A stretch of DNA of 64,000 nt from Deltaproteobacteria bacterium (GCA_029261855.1 JAJDAN010000089.1:248001-312000), one strand, 5' to 3'. Shown: positions 17,236-25,440, counted from the stretch's first letter. The notes: generated from the letters alone by a model not told the origin. Numbers and translations are program-made.

Positions 17236-18750
17236 TCAGTTGACTCCCCGGTCGTGTCCCTCCCAGTAGGGCGCGCGCAGCTGGCGCTTGAGGAACTTCC
17301 CGGGTCCAGACTTCGGCAGGGGATCCGGGTAGATGTCGACGCCCTTCGGAACCTTGTAGCCGCCGACATGCTCGCGGCAGAAGGCGATCAATTCGTCCGC
17401 CTCGACCCCCTCGTGCCCCGCGCGATGCTGCACTGCCGCCCAGACGGCCTCGCCCCACTTGTCGTCCGGCACCGCGAAGACGGCGGCTTCGAGCACCGCG
17501 GGGTGCTTGTACAGGACCTCCTCGACTTCGGTCGAGTAGACGTTCTCGCCTCCCGAGACGATCATGTCCTTCGAGCGGTCCACGAGGAAGACGTAGCCCT
17601 CCTCGTCCATGTACCCGAGGTCCCCCGTCCAGTAGCAGCCTTGCTTCAACACGGCATCGGTCTGTTCGGGCTTGTTCCAGTAGCCCTTCATGACGTTCGG
17701 ACCGCGAACCGCCACCTCACCGATGCCACCGGGTTCGCACTCTCGCCCGGACTCGTCCAGGATTCGCAGGTCGACCCCGGGCAACGGCTGTCCGCACGAC
17801 TTCCCGCGATCGATGTCGAGCTTCTGTTCCTCGTTGCGATGCAAGGTCGCGAGGGGCGACAGCTCCGTCGCACCGTAGACCTCGATCAGCTCGGCAGTCG
17901 GGATCGCCTCGTGCAACCGGCGAAGGATCTGGGTGGCGATCGGGGAGCCGCCGTGAGCGATCCACTGCATGCTGTCCGTCTCGCGGGGCCGCACGAGCTG
18001 CTCCTCGGCGAGGGCCGACAGCATCGTGGGCACACCGAGGGTCGCGGTACAGCTCTCCCTCTCGATCAGGTCCAGGGTGGCCGCCGGATCGAAGGCCGGC
18101 AGGACCACCTGGGTCCCCGTCGTCCAGATGTTCGCGAGCACTCCGTTCGAGCCGGCCGCGTGAAAGAGCGGTGCGATCACGAGCATGACGTCGCTGGCGC
18201 GCTGTTCCACGCCCGACATCCAGTGGAAGGTGTTCGCGATGAGGTTCCGGTGCGTCAGCATCACGCCCTTGGACGCGCCCGTGGTCCCGCCGGTGTAGAA
18301 GAGGCCGGCAAGTGTGTCTTCATCGATGTCCACGCCGAGCTCCGCCTCGTCGGCCGCTGCCAGCAGCGCCTCGTACTCGTCGGGAATGCGGATCACCCGG
18401 TCGACGGCGTCGACCAGCTTGCCCGGGTCGCGGTCCGTGAGCAGCACGCGCGCCCCCGAATCCTGCAACGCATAGAGCAGCTCAGGCTCGGCGTGCCGGG
18501 TGTTCAGCGGGACGACGACGCGCCCGGACGCGGGGACACCCGCATAGACCTCGATGTATTGATGACTGTTGGCAGCCCAGATGGCCACGCGTTCGCCCGG
18601 GCCGATGCCGGCGGCCTGGAGCGCGCCTGCGAGCCGCCGGCAGCGGGACCAGAGATCGGCGTAACTCAGACGAACATCGCCGCAGACGATCGCGGTGCGG
18701 TCAGGCGCGACGCGACGCGCACGGGCGAGCGGATCGAGGAGTGTGTGCAT
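17236..18750 (-). CDS. acyl-CoA synthetase (AMP-forming)
   Basis: A 504-residue ANL-superfamily ligase that activates a carboxylic acid as an acyl-adenylate and then as a CoA thioester. The ATP loop is YTGGTTGASKGVMLTH (about residues 150-165), the adenine motif is YGATE, GYWNKPEQTD and TGDLGYMDEEGYV form the hinge region, and the catalytic lysine lies in PKSGPGKFLKR near the C terminus. The closest families are medium/long-chain fatty acyl-CoA ligases. It converges with the hydrolase gene (24 nt apart). With many acyl-CoA enzymes in the window, a role in fatty or steroid side-chain degradation is likely. Confidence 0.9.
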   Translation of the reverse strand: MHTLLDPLARARRVAPDRTAIVCGDVRLSYADLWSRCRRLAGALQAAGIGPGERVAIWAANSHQYIEVYAGVPASGRVVVPLNTRHAEPELLYALQDSGARVLLTDRDPGKLVDAVDRVIRIPDEYEALLAAADEAELGVDIDEDTLAGLFYTGGTTGASKGVMLTHRNLIANTFHWMSGVEQRASDVMLVIAPLFHAAGSNGVLANIWTTGTQVVLPAFDPAATLDLIERESCTATLGVPTMLSALAEEQLVRPRETDSMQWIAHGGSPIATQILRRLHEAIPTAELIEVYGATELSPLATLHRNEEQKLDIDRGKSCGQPLPGVDLRILDESGRECEPGGIGEVAVRGPNVMKGYWNKPEQTDAVLKQGCYWTGDLGYMDEEGYVFLVDRSKDMIVSGGENVYSTEVEEVLYKHPAVLEAAVFAVPDDKWGEAVWAAVQHRAGHEGVEADELIAFCREHVGGYKVPKGVDIYPDPLPKSGPGKFLKRQLRAPYWEGHDRGVN

Positions 18751-18808
18751 GACGTTGATTGCTCCCGCGCCGGTTTCGCGGAACGATACCCCGGGTCGGC
18801 GCGCCGCA

Positions 18809-19852
18809 TCACACCGTGTCGAAGGCGTACAGAGTCGTCTGCCGGTAGGTCTCGCCCGGCCGGAGCACCACCGAAGGGAACGCCGGCTGGTGGACCGCGT
18901 CCGGAAAGAGCTGGGTCTCGAGGCAGAGCCCCGCGTGCCGGCCGTAGAGGGAAGCGCGCTTGCCGGGCACGCGGTCGAGGAAATTCCCGCTGTAGAGCTG
19001 CACCCCGGGCTCGCTCGTGGACAGCGTCATCCGCCGCCCCGACACGGGATCGAGCAGCACGCCGGCGCGCGCGGGCTGCAACCGACGCGCATCGGCGAGC
19101 ACGAAGTTGTGGTCGTAGCCGGGCACGAGCGCCTGGATGTCCCGCCCCACGGGCTTTCGCGTCGTGAAGTCGAAGGGCGTCCCGGCGACGGGCAACACGC
19201 GACCGCTGGGCAGGAGATCGGCGCCCACCTCGCAGTAGCGGTCGGCATCCAGCTGCAGCTCGTGAGCGAGGATGTCTCCACTTCCCGCCAGGTTCCAGTA
19301 GCTGTGGTTCGTGAGATTCACGGGCGTCGCCGCGTCGCTCGTCGCCTCGTACTCGATACGCAGCGCGTCGTCGTGACCGAGCACCACGCTCACGCCGACG
19401 CGGACGGTCCCGGGATAGCCCTCGTCACCCGCCGGGCTCACGTGGTCGAAGCGCAGCGCGGGCCCCGCCTCGACGTCCAGCTCGCGCGCCGCCCAGAGCG
19501 CCTTGTCGAAGCCACGGATGCCCCCGTGAAGATGGTTGGCACCATCGTTCGCGGCCAGCGGATACACGACGCCGTCCAGCTCGAAGCGCGCGCCCGCGAT
19601 GCGATTGGCCACGCGTCCCACCGTGCAGCCAAAGAAGGGTTCGTTCTGCGCATAGGAGTCGAAGGTGTCGAAGCCGAGCACGACGTCTGCCAACGCGCCG
19701 GCGCGGTCCGGTATCCACAACGCGACCAGGGTCGCCCCCCAGTCGATCCAGCAGGCGCGGGACCCGCGCCGGTTCGTGAGCGTGTAGCGCGTGACTCGTT
19801 CGCCGGCGTCGGTCTTTCCGAAGGGGGCGCGTGCGACGCCTTGCGCGCTCAT
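18809..19852 (-). CDS. galM: aldose 1-epimerase (galactose mutarotase)
   Basis: A 347-residue mutarotase that interconverts alpha- and beta-anomers of galactose or glucose. Family signatures are present: GRVANRIAGARF, ANDGANHLHGG with the first catalytic His, TNHSYWNLAG with the second, and CLETQLFPDAVHQPAFPS with the catalytic Glu. No signal peptide, so cytoplasmic. It overlaps the end of galK by 4 bp (ATGA), so the two are translated together. The rest of a Leloir pathway (galT, galE) is not in the window. Confidence 0.93.
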   Translation of the reverse strand: MSAQGVARAPFGKTDAGERVTRYTLTNRRGSRACWIDWGATLVALWIPDRAGALADVVLGFDTFDSYAQNEPFFGCTVGRVANRIAGARFELDGVVYPLAANDGANHLHGGIRGFDKALWAARELDVEAGPALRFDHVSPAGDEGYPGTVRVGVSVVLGHDDALRIEYEATSDAATPVNLTNHSYWNLAGSGDILAHELQLDADRYCEVGADLLPSGRVLPVAGTPFDFTTRKPVGRDIQALVPGYDHNFVLADARRLQPARAGVLLDPVSGRRMTLSTSEPGVQLYSGNFLDRVPGKRASLYGRHAGLCLETQLFPDAVHQPAFPSVVLRPGETYRQTTLYAFDTV

Positions 19853-21018
19853 GCGGAAAGCAGGCCCGCGCCGACTGCGGATCGCACCGCGTGGATTCCG
19901 GGTACGGTCCCGGTCGCGTGCGCATAGGAGTCGGCAGTGGACGCGACGAAGTCATCCACTCGCTGGGCCTCGACGAGCGCCAACATGCAACCGCCGAAGC
20001 CCGCCCCCGCCTGGCGCCCGGAAACGACACCGGGAGCGGCGAGTATCGCTTCGAGCATGGCTTCCATGGCGGGGACGCTGATCTCGTACAGGTCCCGCGC
20101 ACCTGCGAAGGACTGCGCGCACAGGGCCCCGATGGCTCCGCGGTCGTCGGCGGCCAAGGCACGCGCGAGCCCGTGCACTCGCTCGTTCTCTTCGAGAACG
20201 AAGCGACAACGGCGCTCCACTGTCGGGTCGAGCTCACTGGCGTACTCGGCGAGCTGCGCCGATGTCACGTCGCGCAGCGCGGTCACGCCCGGGATCCGTC
20301 CCGCCAGCACGCGCACGCCGGCCTCGCAGCTCGCACGTCGCTCGCCGTACGCCGAGCCGCTGAGCTCCCGCGGCGCGCGCGTATCGCAGATCACGGGCTG
20401 CAGGTCATCCGGGATGGGTGCGTATGCGTGTGTGAGATGTCTGCAGTCGAGCAACAGCGCCGAGCCGGCTTCTCCGAGGATGGAGCTGTACTGGTCGAGG
20501 ATTCCGCACTGGACACCGACGACCTCGTTCTCGGCGCGCTGACACAGCTTCGCCGCCCGCACCGGCTCGAGCGCAAAACCCCCGAGTGAAGCGAATAGCA
20601 GGGCGGCCGCCGCCTCGAGCGAGGCGGATGAGCTGAGTCCACTCGCCAGCGGGAGCGTCCCGTGCACGAGCAGATCGCAGCCGGGGAACGCGAGCCCCTC
20701 CTGGCGGAGCACCTGCGCGACGGACTGGACGTAGATCGCCCAGCCCGAGACGCGTGTCTCCACGCCGCCGTCGATCTCGAACGCGTGACGCCCGGCGACA
20801 TTCATCGACTCCGCGCACACGCGCCCGTCCGTCCGTGGGGCGGCAGCGATCCAGCTGTCCCGATCGATCGAGAGCGTCAGCACGAAGCCCTCGTTGTAGT
20901 CCGTGTGACTCCCCATCGCGTCGACGCGGCCGGGCGCACGGACCCAATACTCCGGCTCTCGGCCGAAGCGCGTCCGAAACGCCTCGCGCATGAACGCGCG
21001 TCGCTCGTCGCTTTGCAT
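19849..21018 (-). CDS. galK: galactokinase
   Basis: A 389-residue GHMP kinase that phosphorylates galactose at C1. The substrate motif GRVDAMGSHTDYN (30-42) is near the N terminus; the usual Glu of GEHTDYN is Ser here, which could bear on sugar choice. The ATP loop LPLASGLSSSAS and the C-terminal GAGFGGCMLALVE are standard. The ATG at 21018 is chosen by homology to the family N terminus; a GTG at 21057 would add 13 residues. It forms a two-gene operon with galM. Upstream lies the repeat block described separately. Confidence 0.92.
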   Translation of the reverse strand: MQSDERRAFMREAFRTRFGREPEYWVRAPGRVDAMGSHTDYNEGFVLTLSIDRDSWIAAAPRTDGRVCAESMNVAGRHAFEIDGGVETRVSGWAIYVQSVAQVLRQEGLAFPGCDLLVHGTLPLASGLSSSASLEAAAALLFASLGGFALEPVRAAKLCQRAENEVVGVQCGILDQYSSILGEAGSALLLDCRHLTHAYAPIPDDLQPVICDTRAPRELSGSAYGERRASCEAGVRVLAGRIPGVTALRDVTSAQLAEYASELDPTVERRCRFVLEENERVHGLARALAADDRGAIGALCAQSFAGARDLYEISVPAMEAMLEAILAAPGVVSGRQAGAGFGGCMLALVEAQRVDDFVASTADSYAHATGTVPGIHAVRSAVGAGLLSA

Positions 21019-21068
21019 GCCGCGCAGTTTGGGACAGGCGAATCGACTTCGCAGCACCGTTCCCAGGA

Positions 21069-21099
21069 CTAGGAGCCTGACCCAAGACGTAGTCTTGGG
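21069..21099. repeat. intergenic repeat unit A: 20-bp motif ending in a hairpin
   Basis: Unit A (CTAGGAGCCTGACCCAAGAC at 21069-21088) runs into an 8-bp perfect hairpin: CCCAAGAC (21081-21088), loop GTA, GTCTTGGG (21092-21099). The same 20-base motif recurs at 21136 and, inverted, at 21284-21303. It lies 50 nt upstream of the galK start. Confidence 0.8.
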
Positions 21100-21135
21100 G
21101 AAACAGGCGACGACGCAAAGGTCGTCGGACCGCAG

Positions 21136-21303
21136 CTAGGAGCCTGACCCAAGACTCCCGCGGGCAGTACTGGCGTCGAGGCGCGCCGCCGCCAAGGCGC
21201 GCGAGGAGGCCGTACTTCTTGCTACGGCGACGCAGCGCAACGCCGGCGGCGGCGATGCATCGGCGTCAGGACGTCGCGAGCGAGTCTTGGGTCAGGCTCC
21301 TAG
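21136..21303. repeat. 168-bp element with perfect 22-bp terminal inverted repeats
   Basis: The ends 21136-21157 and 21282-21303 are exact reverse complements over 22 bp (starting CTAGGAGCCTGACCC). The 124-bp interior is GC-rich with several short repeats and no convincing reading frame. Size and structure resemble a non-autonomous REP/MITE-like element. No target-site duplication is obvious. The whole stretch 21019-21370 between galK and nnrS holds only this element, its flanking units and a 7-bp hairpin (GCGAAGC 21307-21313, GCTTCGC 21318-21324). Confidence 0.65.
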
Positions 21304-21343
21304 CTGGCGAAGCGTAGGCTTCGCTTGCGACGGAAGCCGAGAT

Positions 21344-21374
21344 CCCAAGACGGAGTCTTGGGTCGGCCTCCTAC
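21344..21374. repeat. intergenic repeat unit D: inverted hairpin copy at the end of nnrS
   Basis: CCCAAGAC (21344-21351), loop GGA and GTCTTGGG (21355-21362) form the same 8-bp hairpin as unit A, followed by TCGGCCTCCTAC, a degenerate inverted copy of the TAGGAGCC arm. It runs into the nnrS stop codon, so for nnrS on the minus strand it could act as a terminator hairpin, though without a T-tract. Confidence 0.65.
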
Positions 21375-22615
21375 CCGGGCAGACCGTCCGGTCGGGGCTC
21401 GCTCAGGATGCGCCAGTAGCGAGCAGCGAAGAGCGCGAAGCCGGCTGCCCAGAGTCCTGCACCCAGCATCAGCGCTACGGGCTGAACAGGAAACGACAGG
21501 AACGGCGAGACGACTCGCAAGAGCGCGCCGCCGTGCACGAGCGCGAAGCACCACACGACCGCGGTGGGCAGGACGAGCGGTCGGCCCGTGTGACCGAGCC
21601 CGACCCGGGTGATGACCGCCAGGATCGTGGCGCCCATCCCGCCCGCGGTCAGCGCGTGCAGTCCCGCACTGGCGGGGATCGGGGCGCCGAGATCTCCGAA
21701 CCCCGTCAGCAGCAATCCCACGACGATCCAGCCCGATCCGGCGTGCAGGGACCACAGCAGCGGGTCCTTGCCCGTGTGGATCGTCCGCCAACCCGCCAGG
21801 CGAACGACGCCGGCGAGGCCCGCCCCAGCGGCCAGCACGCCGGTCCATGGCGTGCGCGGTGCGAACAGGTCCGCGAGCACCAACGCCGCAGCGAGAGAGA
21901 TGACCCCGACGTCGACGGCGACCCAGGAGCGGACCTTCCAGGGCAGGCCGTCGCGCCGGAAGGCGTTCTCGGTGAACGCCGGCGTGATACGGCCGCCGAT
22001 CACGAGGATCAGCACGACGATCGCGTCGACGGCGAGACGCAGGGCCGGCGGCGCCGTCGCGGTCGTGATCCCGAGGGCCTCGGCGTGCATGCCAGCGTTG
22101 GCGGCAGCCAGGACGATGACGATGCCGAGCACCGCGTAGTTGCGAATCTGTCCGGACCCCCAGAGCGTGCGCAAGACGGCGAGAGCGACTGCCGGCAAGA
22201 ACGCCAGGTCCACCACCGCAACGAGCCACGACGGCAGGATGCCGACACACGCGAATGCCACCCGTCCCGCCACCCACAGCGACACGAGCGCCGCCAGCCA
22301 GCGACCCGTGAGCGCGGGGCCACCGGTCCAGACCGGAGAGGCCGTCAGCAGGAAGCCCGCGATGGCGGCGGCGACGAAGCCGAAGACCATCTCGTGACCG
22401 TGCCACCCGGTCGGCTGCAGCCAGACCGGAATGCCGAAGACACCCTGCCAGGCGGCCGCCCAGAACGGCACGGCTAGCGCCGCATACACCGCAAGGCACA
22501 GGAAGAAAGGACGGAAGGCACGCCCCCAGAGCCCGCGTGGTGTCCGGCCCGGAACCGCTTTCGGACGGATCTCGAGCACGGGGGCGGTGGGTTCAGGCGT
22601 CATCGGGACGGGCAT
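21371..22615 (-). CDS. nnrS: NnrS family haem-copper membrane protein
   Basis: A polytopic membrane protein (about 414 residues, some 12 helices) of the NnrS family, which contains haem and copper and relieves nitrosative stress in denitrifiers and pathogens. The first helices (RAFRPFFLCLAVYAALAVPFW, then GWHGHEMVFGFVAAAIAGFLL) carry the family His pair, and RVGLGHTGRPL in the C-terminal half is another signature. The start is uncertain: ATG 22615 or 22603, both inside the end of the sirohaem reductase gene, which argues for translational coupling. No strong ribosome site is seen for either. It is the last gene of the nsrR cluster. Confidence 0.9.
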   Translation of the reverse strand: MPVPMTPEPTAPVLEIRPKAVPGRTPRGLWGRAFRPFFLCLAVYAALAVPFWAAAWQGVFGIPVWLQPTGWHGHEMVFGFVAAAIAGFLLTASPVWTGGPALTGRWLAALVSLWVAGRVAFACVGILPSWLVAVVDLAFLPAVALAVLRTLWGSGQIRNYAVLGIVIVLAAANAGMHAEALGITTATAPPALRLAVDAIVVLILVIGGRITPAFTENAFRRDGLPWKVRSWVAVDVGVISLAAALVLADLFAPRTPWTGVLAAGAGLAGVVRLAGWRTIHTGKDPLLWSLHAGSGWIVVGLLLTGFGDLGAPIPASAGLHALTAGGMGATILAVITRVGLGHTGRPLVLPTAVVWCFALVHGGALLRVVSPFLSFPVQPVALMLGAGLWAAGFALFAARYWRILSEPRPDGLPG

Positions 22616-24371
22616 CCGAGGGTAGCCCGCTCGCTTCCGCCTTGGCTCCGGTGAGGATGTCTCGACGGAGCGCGCGCCGAAGACAGCGGTCATAGAAGTC
22701 GCCCAGCCCCTCTTTGGGCAGCCGCCGACGCTGCCAATCGTCCAGCAGTGGCTCGAGCCGCGCGACGAGCCGTTCCAGGGGCACGCTCTCGGCGTAGAGC
22801 TCGGCGAGACGTGCACCCTGCAGGCCTCCGCCGAGATACACGTCGTAGTGCCCCGCCTTGCGGCCGACGAGCGCCAGGTCCGCGCTGTACGGTCGCGTGC
22901 AACCGTTCGGGCACCCGGTCATCCGCAAGGTCAGCGGTACGTCGTCGAGTCCCCGCGCCGCAAACGCCCGCTCGAAGCTGTCGACGACTTCGCCGGCGAC
23001 TCGCTCCGACTCGGCCAGGGCCAGGCCACAGGTGGGGAGTGCGGGGCAAGCAAGTGCGTGTCGGCGCACGAAGCTGAGTCGGTCCGGTCTGGGAATGCGA
23101 TAGGCATCGAGAATCTGCTCGACCTTCGGCAGGTCTTCCTCCGACAGATCGGCGAGGAGCAGATTCTGCTGCGCGGTGAATGCGACACGGGGCCTCAGCG
23201 TCGTGACCAGCGTACGCAGCGCGCTCTTCCAACGTCGCCGCCCATCGTCGAGGATGCGGCCGTTCTCCACGTAGACCCCGTACAACCAGCGGCCATCTCC
23301 CTGCGGATGACAGCCGAGCCAGTCGCGGTGTTCCAGCGGACCGGTCTCCACCCATTCTTCCAGGGGGAAGGAGGCGCGGCTCTCGAACTCACGCCGAAAG
23401 GCTTCGATCCCCCACTCCTCGACGACATACTTCAGTCGCGAGTGACGGCGGTCCGTACGGTCGCCGTAGTCGCGGAACATGCCCGCGACCACCTTCACCG
23501 TCTCGACGAGGTACGGGCGGGCGACGAAGCCCAGGGGAGACGCCAGGCGCGCGTAGGTCTCCGGCCGACGATGCGTGAGGCCCGCACCCCCGCCCACGAG
23601 CACGTTCGCACCCGTCAACTCGCCGGCTTCGACCACCCCGATCAGCCCGACGTCCTGCGCATGGACGTCGACGGAGTTGTCCTCGGGAAGCGCCAGACCC
23701 GTCTTGAACTTGCGCGGGAGGTAGGCATCGCCGTAGAGAGGCTCTTCCTCGCCTGCGAGATCGGACGGCGTGTCACCCAGCCAGATCTCGCGGTAGGCCC
23801 CGGTCGCAGGCGCCAGCGCCTGGGCCAGGTCCGAAGCCAACGCCTGGAGCGCGCGATGCCCCGTGTCTCGAATCGGCGCGGGAGGAGCAACGACGTTGCG
23901 CTCGACATCGCCGCATCCGCCCAGCGTCGTGAGACCCACCTCGTTGATCCGGCGGATCGCTCGGGCGAGATCCGCCTTGCGAACTCCATGCAACTGCACG
24001 TCCTGCCGTGTCGTGACGCGGAACCCTCGGTTGTAGACCACGTCCTCGGCGAGTTCGTCGAGGGCGAGGTACTGATCGGCCGTGAGTTGGCCCGCGGGTA
24101 CGGCGACACGCACCATGAAGTTCGGCTCGCGGGCCGTTCCGGTGACTCTCGCCAGGGCGCGCCCGTCGCGATCCTCCTGCTGATAGATGCCGTGGAACTT
24201 TGCGACCCGCTGATCGAGATGGTCGAGACCCGGCGCCGAATCCAGCAGCGCCGCGGTCAGGCCCCCGCGGAGATGTCGGCTGTCGCCCTTGGTGCGCTCG
24301 ACGTCCGTAGGCTTGGACTTGCGGGCGAGGGCGCGCGGCCCGACGGAACTACCTGCTTTCGCTGCACCCAT
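22593..24371 (-). CDS. cysI: sulfite-reductase-type sirohaem/[4Fe-4S] hemoprotein
   Basis: A 592-residue sirohaem enzyme of the sulfite/nitrite reductase superfamily carrying out a six-electron reduction. KGDSRHLRG near the N terminus, FHGIYQQEDRD and the cluster motifs CPALPTC (C-x5-C) with CPNGC (C-x3-C) are all present, the pattern of assimilatory sulfite reductase. Two ferredoxin-like half domains flank the centre. ATG 24371 has GAGG 8 nt upstream and avoids a low-complexity extension. The gene overlaps nnrS by about 11-23 bp and follows the ABM gene by 70 nt. This context makes a role in nitrosative stress, or nitrite reduction, worth considering beside sulfur assimilation. Confidence 0.9.
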   Translation of the reverse strand: MGAAKAGSSVGPRALARKSKPTDVERTKGDSRHLRGGLTAALLDSAPGLDHLDQRVAKFHGIYQQEDRDGRALARVTGTAREPNFMVRVAVPAGQLTADQYLALDELAEDVVYNRGFRVTTRQDVQLHGVRKADLARAIRRINEVGLTTLGGCGDVERNVVAPPAPIRDTGHRALQALASDLAQALAPATGAYREIWLGDTPSDLAGEEEPLYGDAYLPRKFKTGLALPEDNSVDVHAQDVGLIGVVEAGELTGANVLVGGGAGLTHRRPETYARLASPLGFVARPYLVETVKVVAGMFRDYGDRTDRRHSRLKYVVEEWGIEAFRREFESRASFPLEEWVETGPLEHRDWLGCHPQGDGRWLYGVYVENGRILDDGRRRWKSALRTLVTTLRPRVAFTAQQNLLLADLSEEDLPKVEQILDAYRIPRPDRLSFVRRHALACPALPTCGLALAESERVAGEVVDSFERAFAARGLDDVPLTLRMTGCPNGCTRPYSADLALVGRKAGHYDVYLGGGLQGARLAELYAESVPLERLVARLEPLLDDWQRRRLPKEGLGDFYDRCLRRALRRDILTGAKAEASGLPSDARPDDA

Positions 24372-24441
24372 GGAAAGAGCCTCGCTTCCTGGCCCGCGCC
24401 AGTGTGATCGAACAGAACTACCGACGCCGCGTCCTGGGACC

Positions 24442-24879
24442 TCAGCCGGTGGCTGCCGGCAACACGCTTTCGCACTTCGCACACTGCGCCGGGCGTCGCT
24501 CGTCCCAACCCGGCTGCTCCTGCGTCCATCGCCCGCAGTCGGGACACTTGCGGGCGCGGGCGTGGTCGATCGTGAGCCGGTAGTCGCCGAAGCAACCCTC
24601 GACACACCACTTGCGGAAGCCGGGCATCAGGACGCGACGATGGAAGTCGTTCTCGACCCATCGGGTGACGGCCGCTCGCTCGCTCCAGAGCGTCGAGAAT
24701 TGATAGCGGCGCCCCGGTCGGGTCCAGAGGACGGCCTGCAAGCAGCCCTCTGTCGCCCTCGTCTCTTCCATCGTCTGGTCCAGATGGGGCAGAAACGCGG
24801 CTTCGCCCTCTTCGGTGAAGACGAACTCGGCCAGAACCAGCAGCGGCGCGTCGGCCTCCGGGACTTCGGGATCGGACAT
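24442..24879 (-). CDS. ABM-domain protein with C-terminal zinc ribbon
   Basis: A 145-residue protein. Residues 12-100 fit the dimeric ferredoxin-like antibiotic biosynthesis monooxygenase (ABM) fold: LLVLAEFVFTEEGEAAFLPHL, TEGCLQAVLW, then FSTLWSERAAVTRWV. Residues 111-137 carry two CxxC knuckles (CPDC and CAKC) that should bind zinc or iron. I do not know a characterised protein of this make-up. It lies between nsrR and the sirohaem reductase on the same strand. The ATG at 24879 has GGAGG about 9 nt upstream, and an NsrR-like dyad sits just above it, so nitric oxide control is likely. Confidence 0.75.
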   Translation of the reverse strand: MSDPEVPEADAPLLVLAEFVFTEEGEAAFLPHLDQTMEETRATEGCLQAVLWTRPGRRYQFSTLWSERAAVTRWVENDFHRRVLMPGFRKWCVEGCFGDYRLTIDHARARKCPDCGRWTQEQPGWDERRPAQCAKCESVLPAATG

Positions 24880-24907
24880 CGCGTCAGGCCTCCGGCATTC
24901 TTCTGTA

Positions 24908-24930
24908 AAGAACTATTACGTATGAATCTT
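24908..24930. promoter_or_regulatory. candidate NsrR operator upstream of the ABM/zinc-ribbon gene
   Basis: Two 11-nt arms with one central base: AAGAACTATTA (24908-24918), C, GTATGAATCTT (24920-24930; reverse complement AAGATTCATAC). The 11-1-11 layout and the AAGAT-CAT core match the known NsrR half-site AAGATGCATTT approximately. It lies 29 nt upstream of the ATG, in an AT-rich patch of this GC-rich genome. The stretch 24880-24979 holds no gene. Confidence 0.55.
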
Positions 24931-24979
24931 TTGAGATTACCGGACGACGAGGACACCGCAAGGTCGCTGCGGTCTCCCG

Positions 24980-25417
24980 TCAGGAGACGTCGAGCAGACG
25001 ATCCAGGGGTCTTCGCCGCCGTGCGACGAGGTCCTCGAGGGTGTGTCGATCGAGGCTGGCGAGAAATGCGTCGAGCGCCTCCTCGAGAACACCGCGAAGC
25101 CCACAAGCGGGAGCGATGCGGCATTCGTTGGTTTGGGGATCGAAGCACTCGACGAGATTCATCTCGCCCTCGCAGTACCTCACGACCTCGCCAACGGCGA
25201 TCTCGCCGGGCTCACGTGCGAGTTGAAAGCCGCCGCCACGCCCCCGAACGGTCTCGAGAAAGCCGCCGCGTCCCAGCTGATGGACCACCTTCATCAGGTG
25301 CGCGCGGGAAACGCCATAGGCGCTGGCGATCTCTTCGATGGTGGCGAGCGCGTCCGGGCGAACGGCGAGATAGATCAGGACGCGCAGGCTGAGATCGCTG
25401 TAGCGGGTGAGCTGCAT
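24980..25417 (-). CDS. nsrR: NsrR-type nitric oxide-sensing Rrf2 repressor
   Basis: A 145-residue Rrf2-family regulator. The winged helix covers residues 1-70 (MQLTRYSDLSLRVLIYLA, ASAYGVSRAHLMKVVHQL, then the wing VRGRGGGFQLA). Three cysteines, Cys91, Cys99 and Cys105, lie in LVECFDP...ECRIAPACGL, closely matching the cluster loop of NsrR (LVNC...C-ITPAC) rather than IscR. NO reacts with the iron-sulfur cluster and releases DNA. A GGAGGAGG ribosome site precedes the ATG. It heads the cluster leading to nnrS and has its own NsrR-like dyad upstream, so autoregulation is expected. Confidence 0.9.
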   Translation of the reverse strand: MQLTRYSDLSLRVLIYLAVRPDALATIEEIASAYGVSRAHLMKVVHQLGRGGFLETVRGRGGGFQLAREPGEIAVGEVVRYCEGEMNLVECFDPQTNECRIAPACGLRGVLEEALDAFLASLDRHTLEDLVARRRRPLDRLLDVS

Positions 25418-25422
25418 GAGGT

Positions 25423-25440
25423 TCGCCTCCTCCGAGGCGA
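25423..25440 (-). promoter_or_regulatory. hairpin enclosing the nsrR ribosome binding site
   Basis: On the transcript, a 7-bp perfect stem (genomic TCGCCTC 25423-25429 and GAGGCGA 25434-25440) closes a GGAG loop, ending 5 nt before the nsrR ATG. Part of the Shine-Dalgarno is in the loop and part in the stem, so folding could limit nsrR translation. Confidence 0.45.

Noticed and set aside
17254-19167. A 637-codon plus-strand frame opposite the acyl-CoA synthetase
   Set aside because: Mirror of a gene with full ANL motifs; no ribosome site or domain on this strand.
21158-21281. A small gene inside the 168-bp repeat element
   Set aside because: Short frames exist, but with no ribosome site, and the inverted-repeat structure explains the sequence better.
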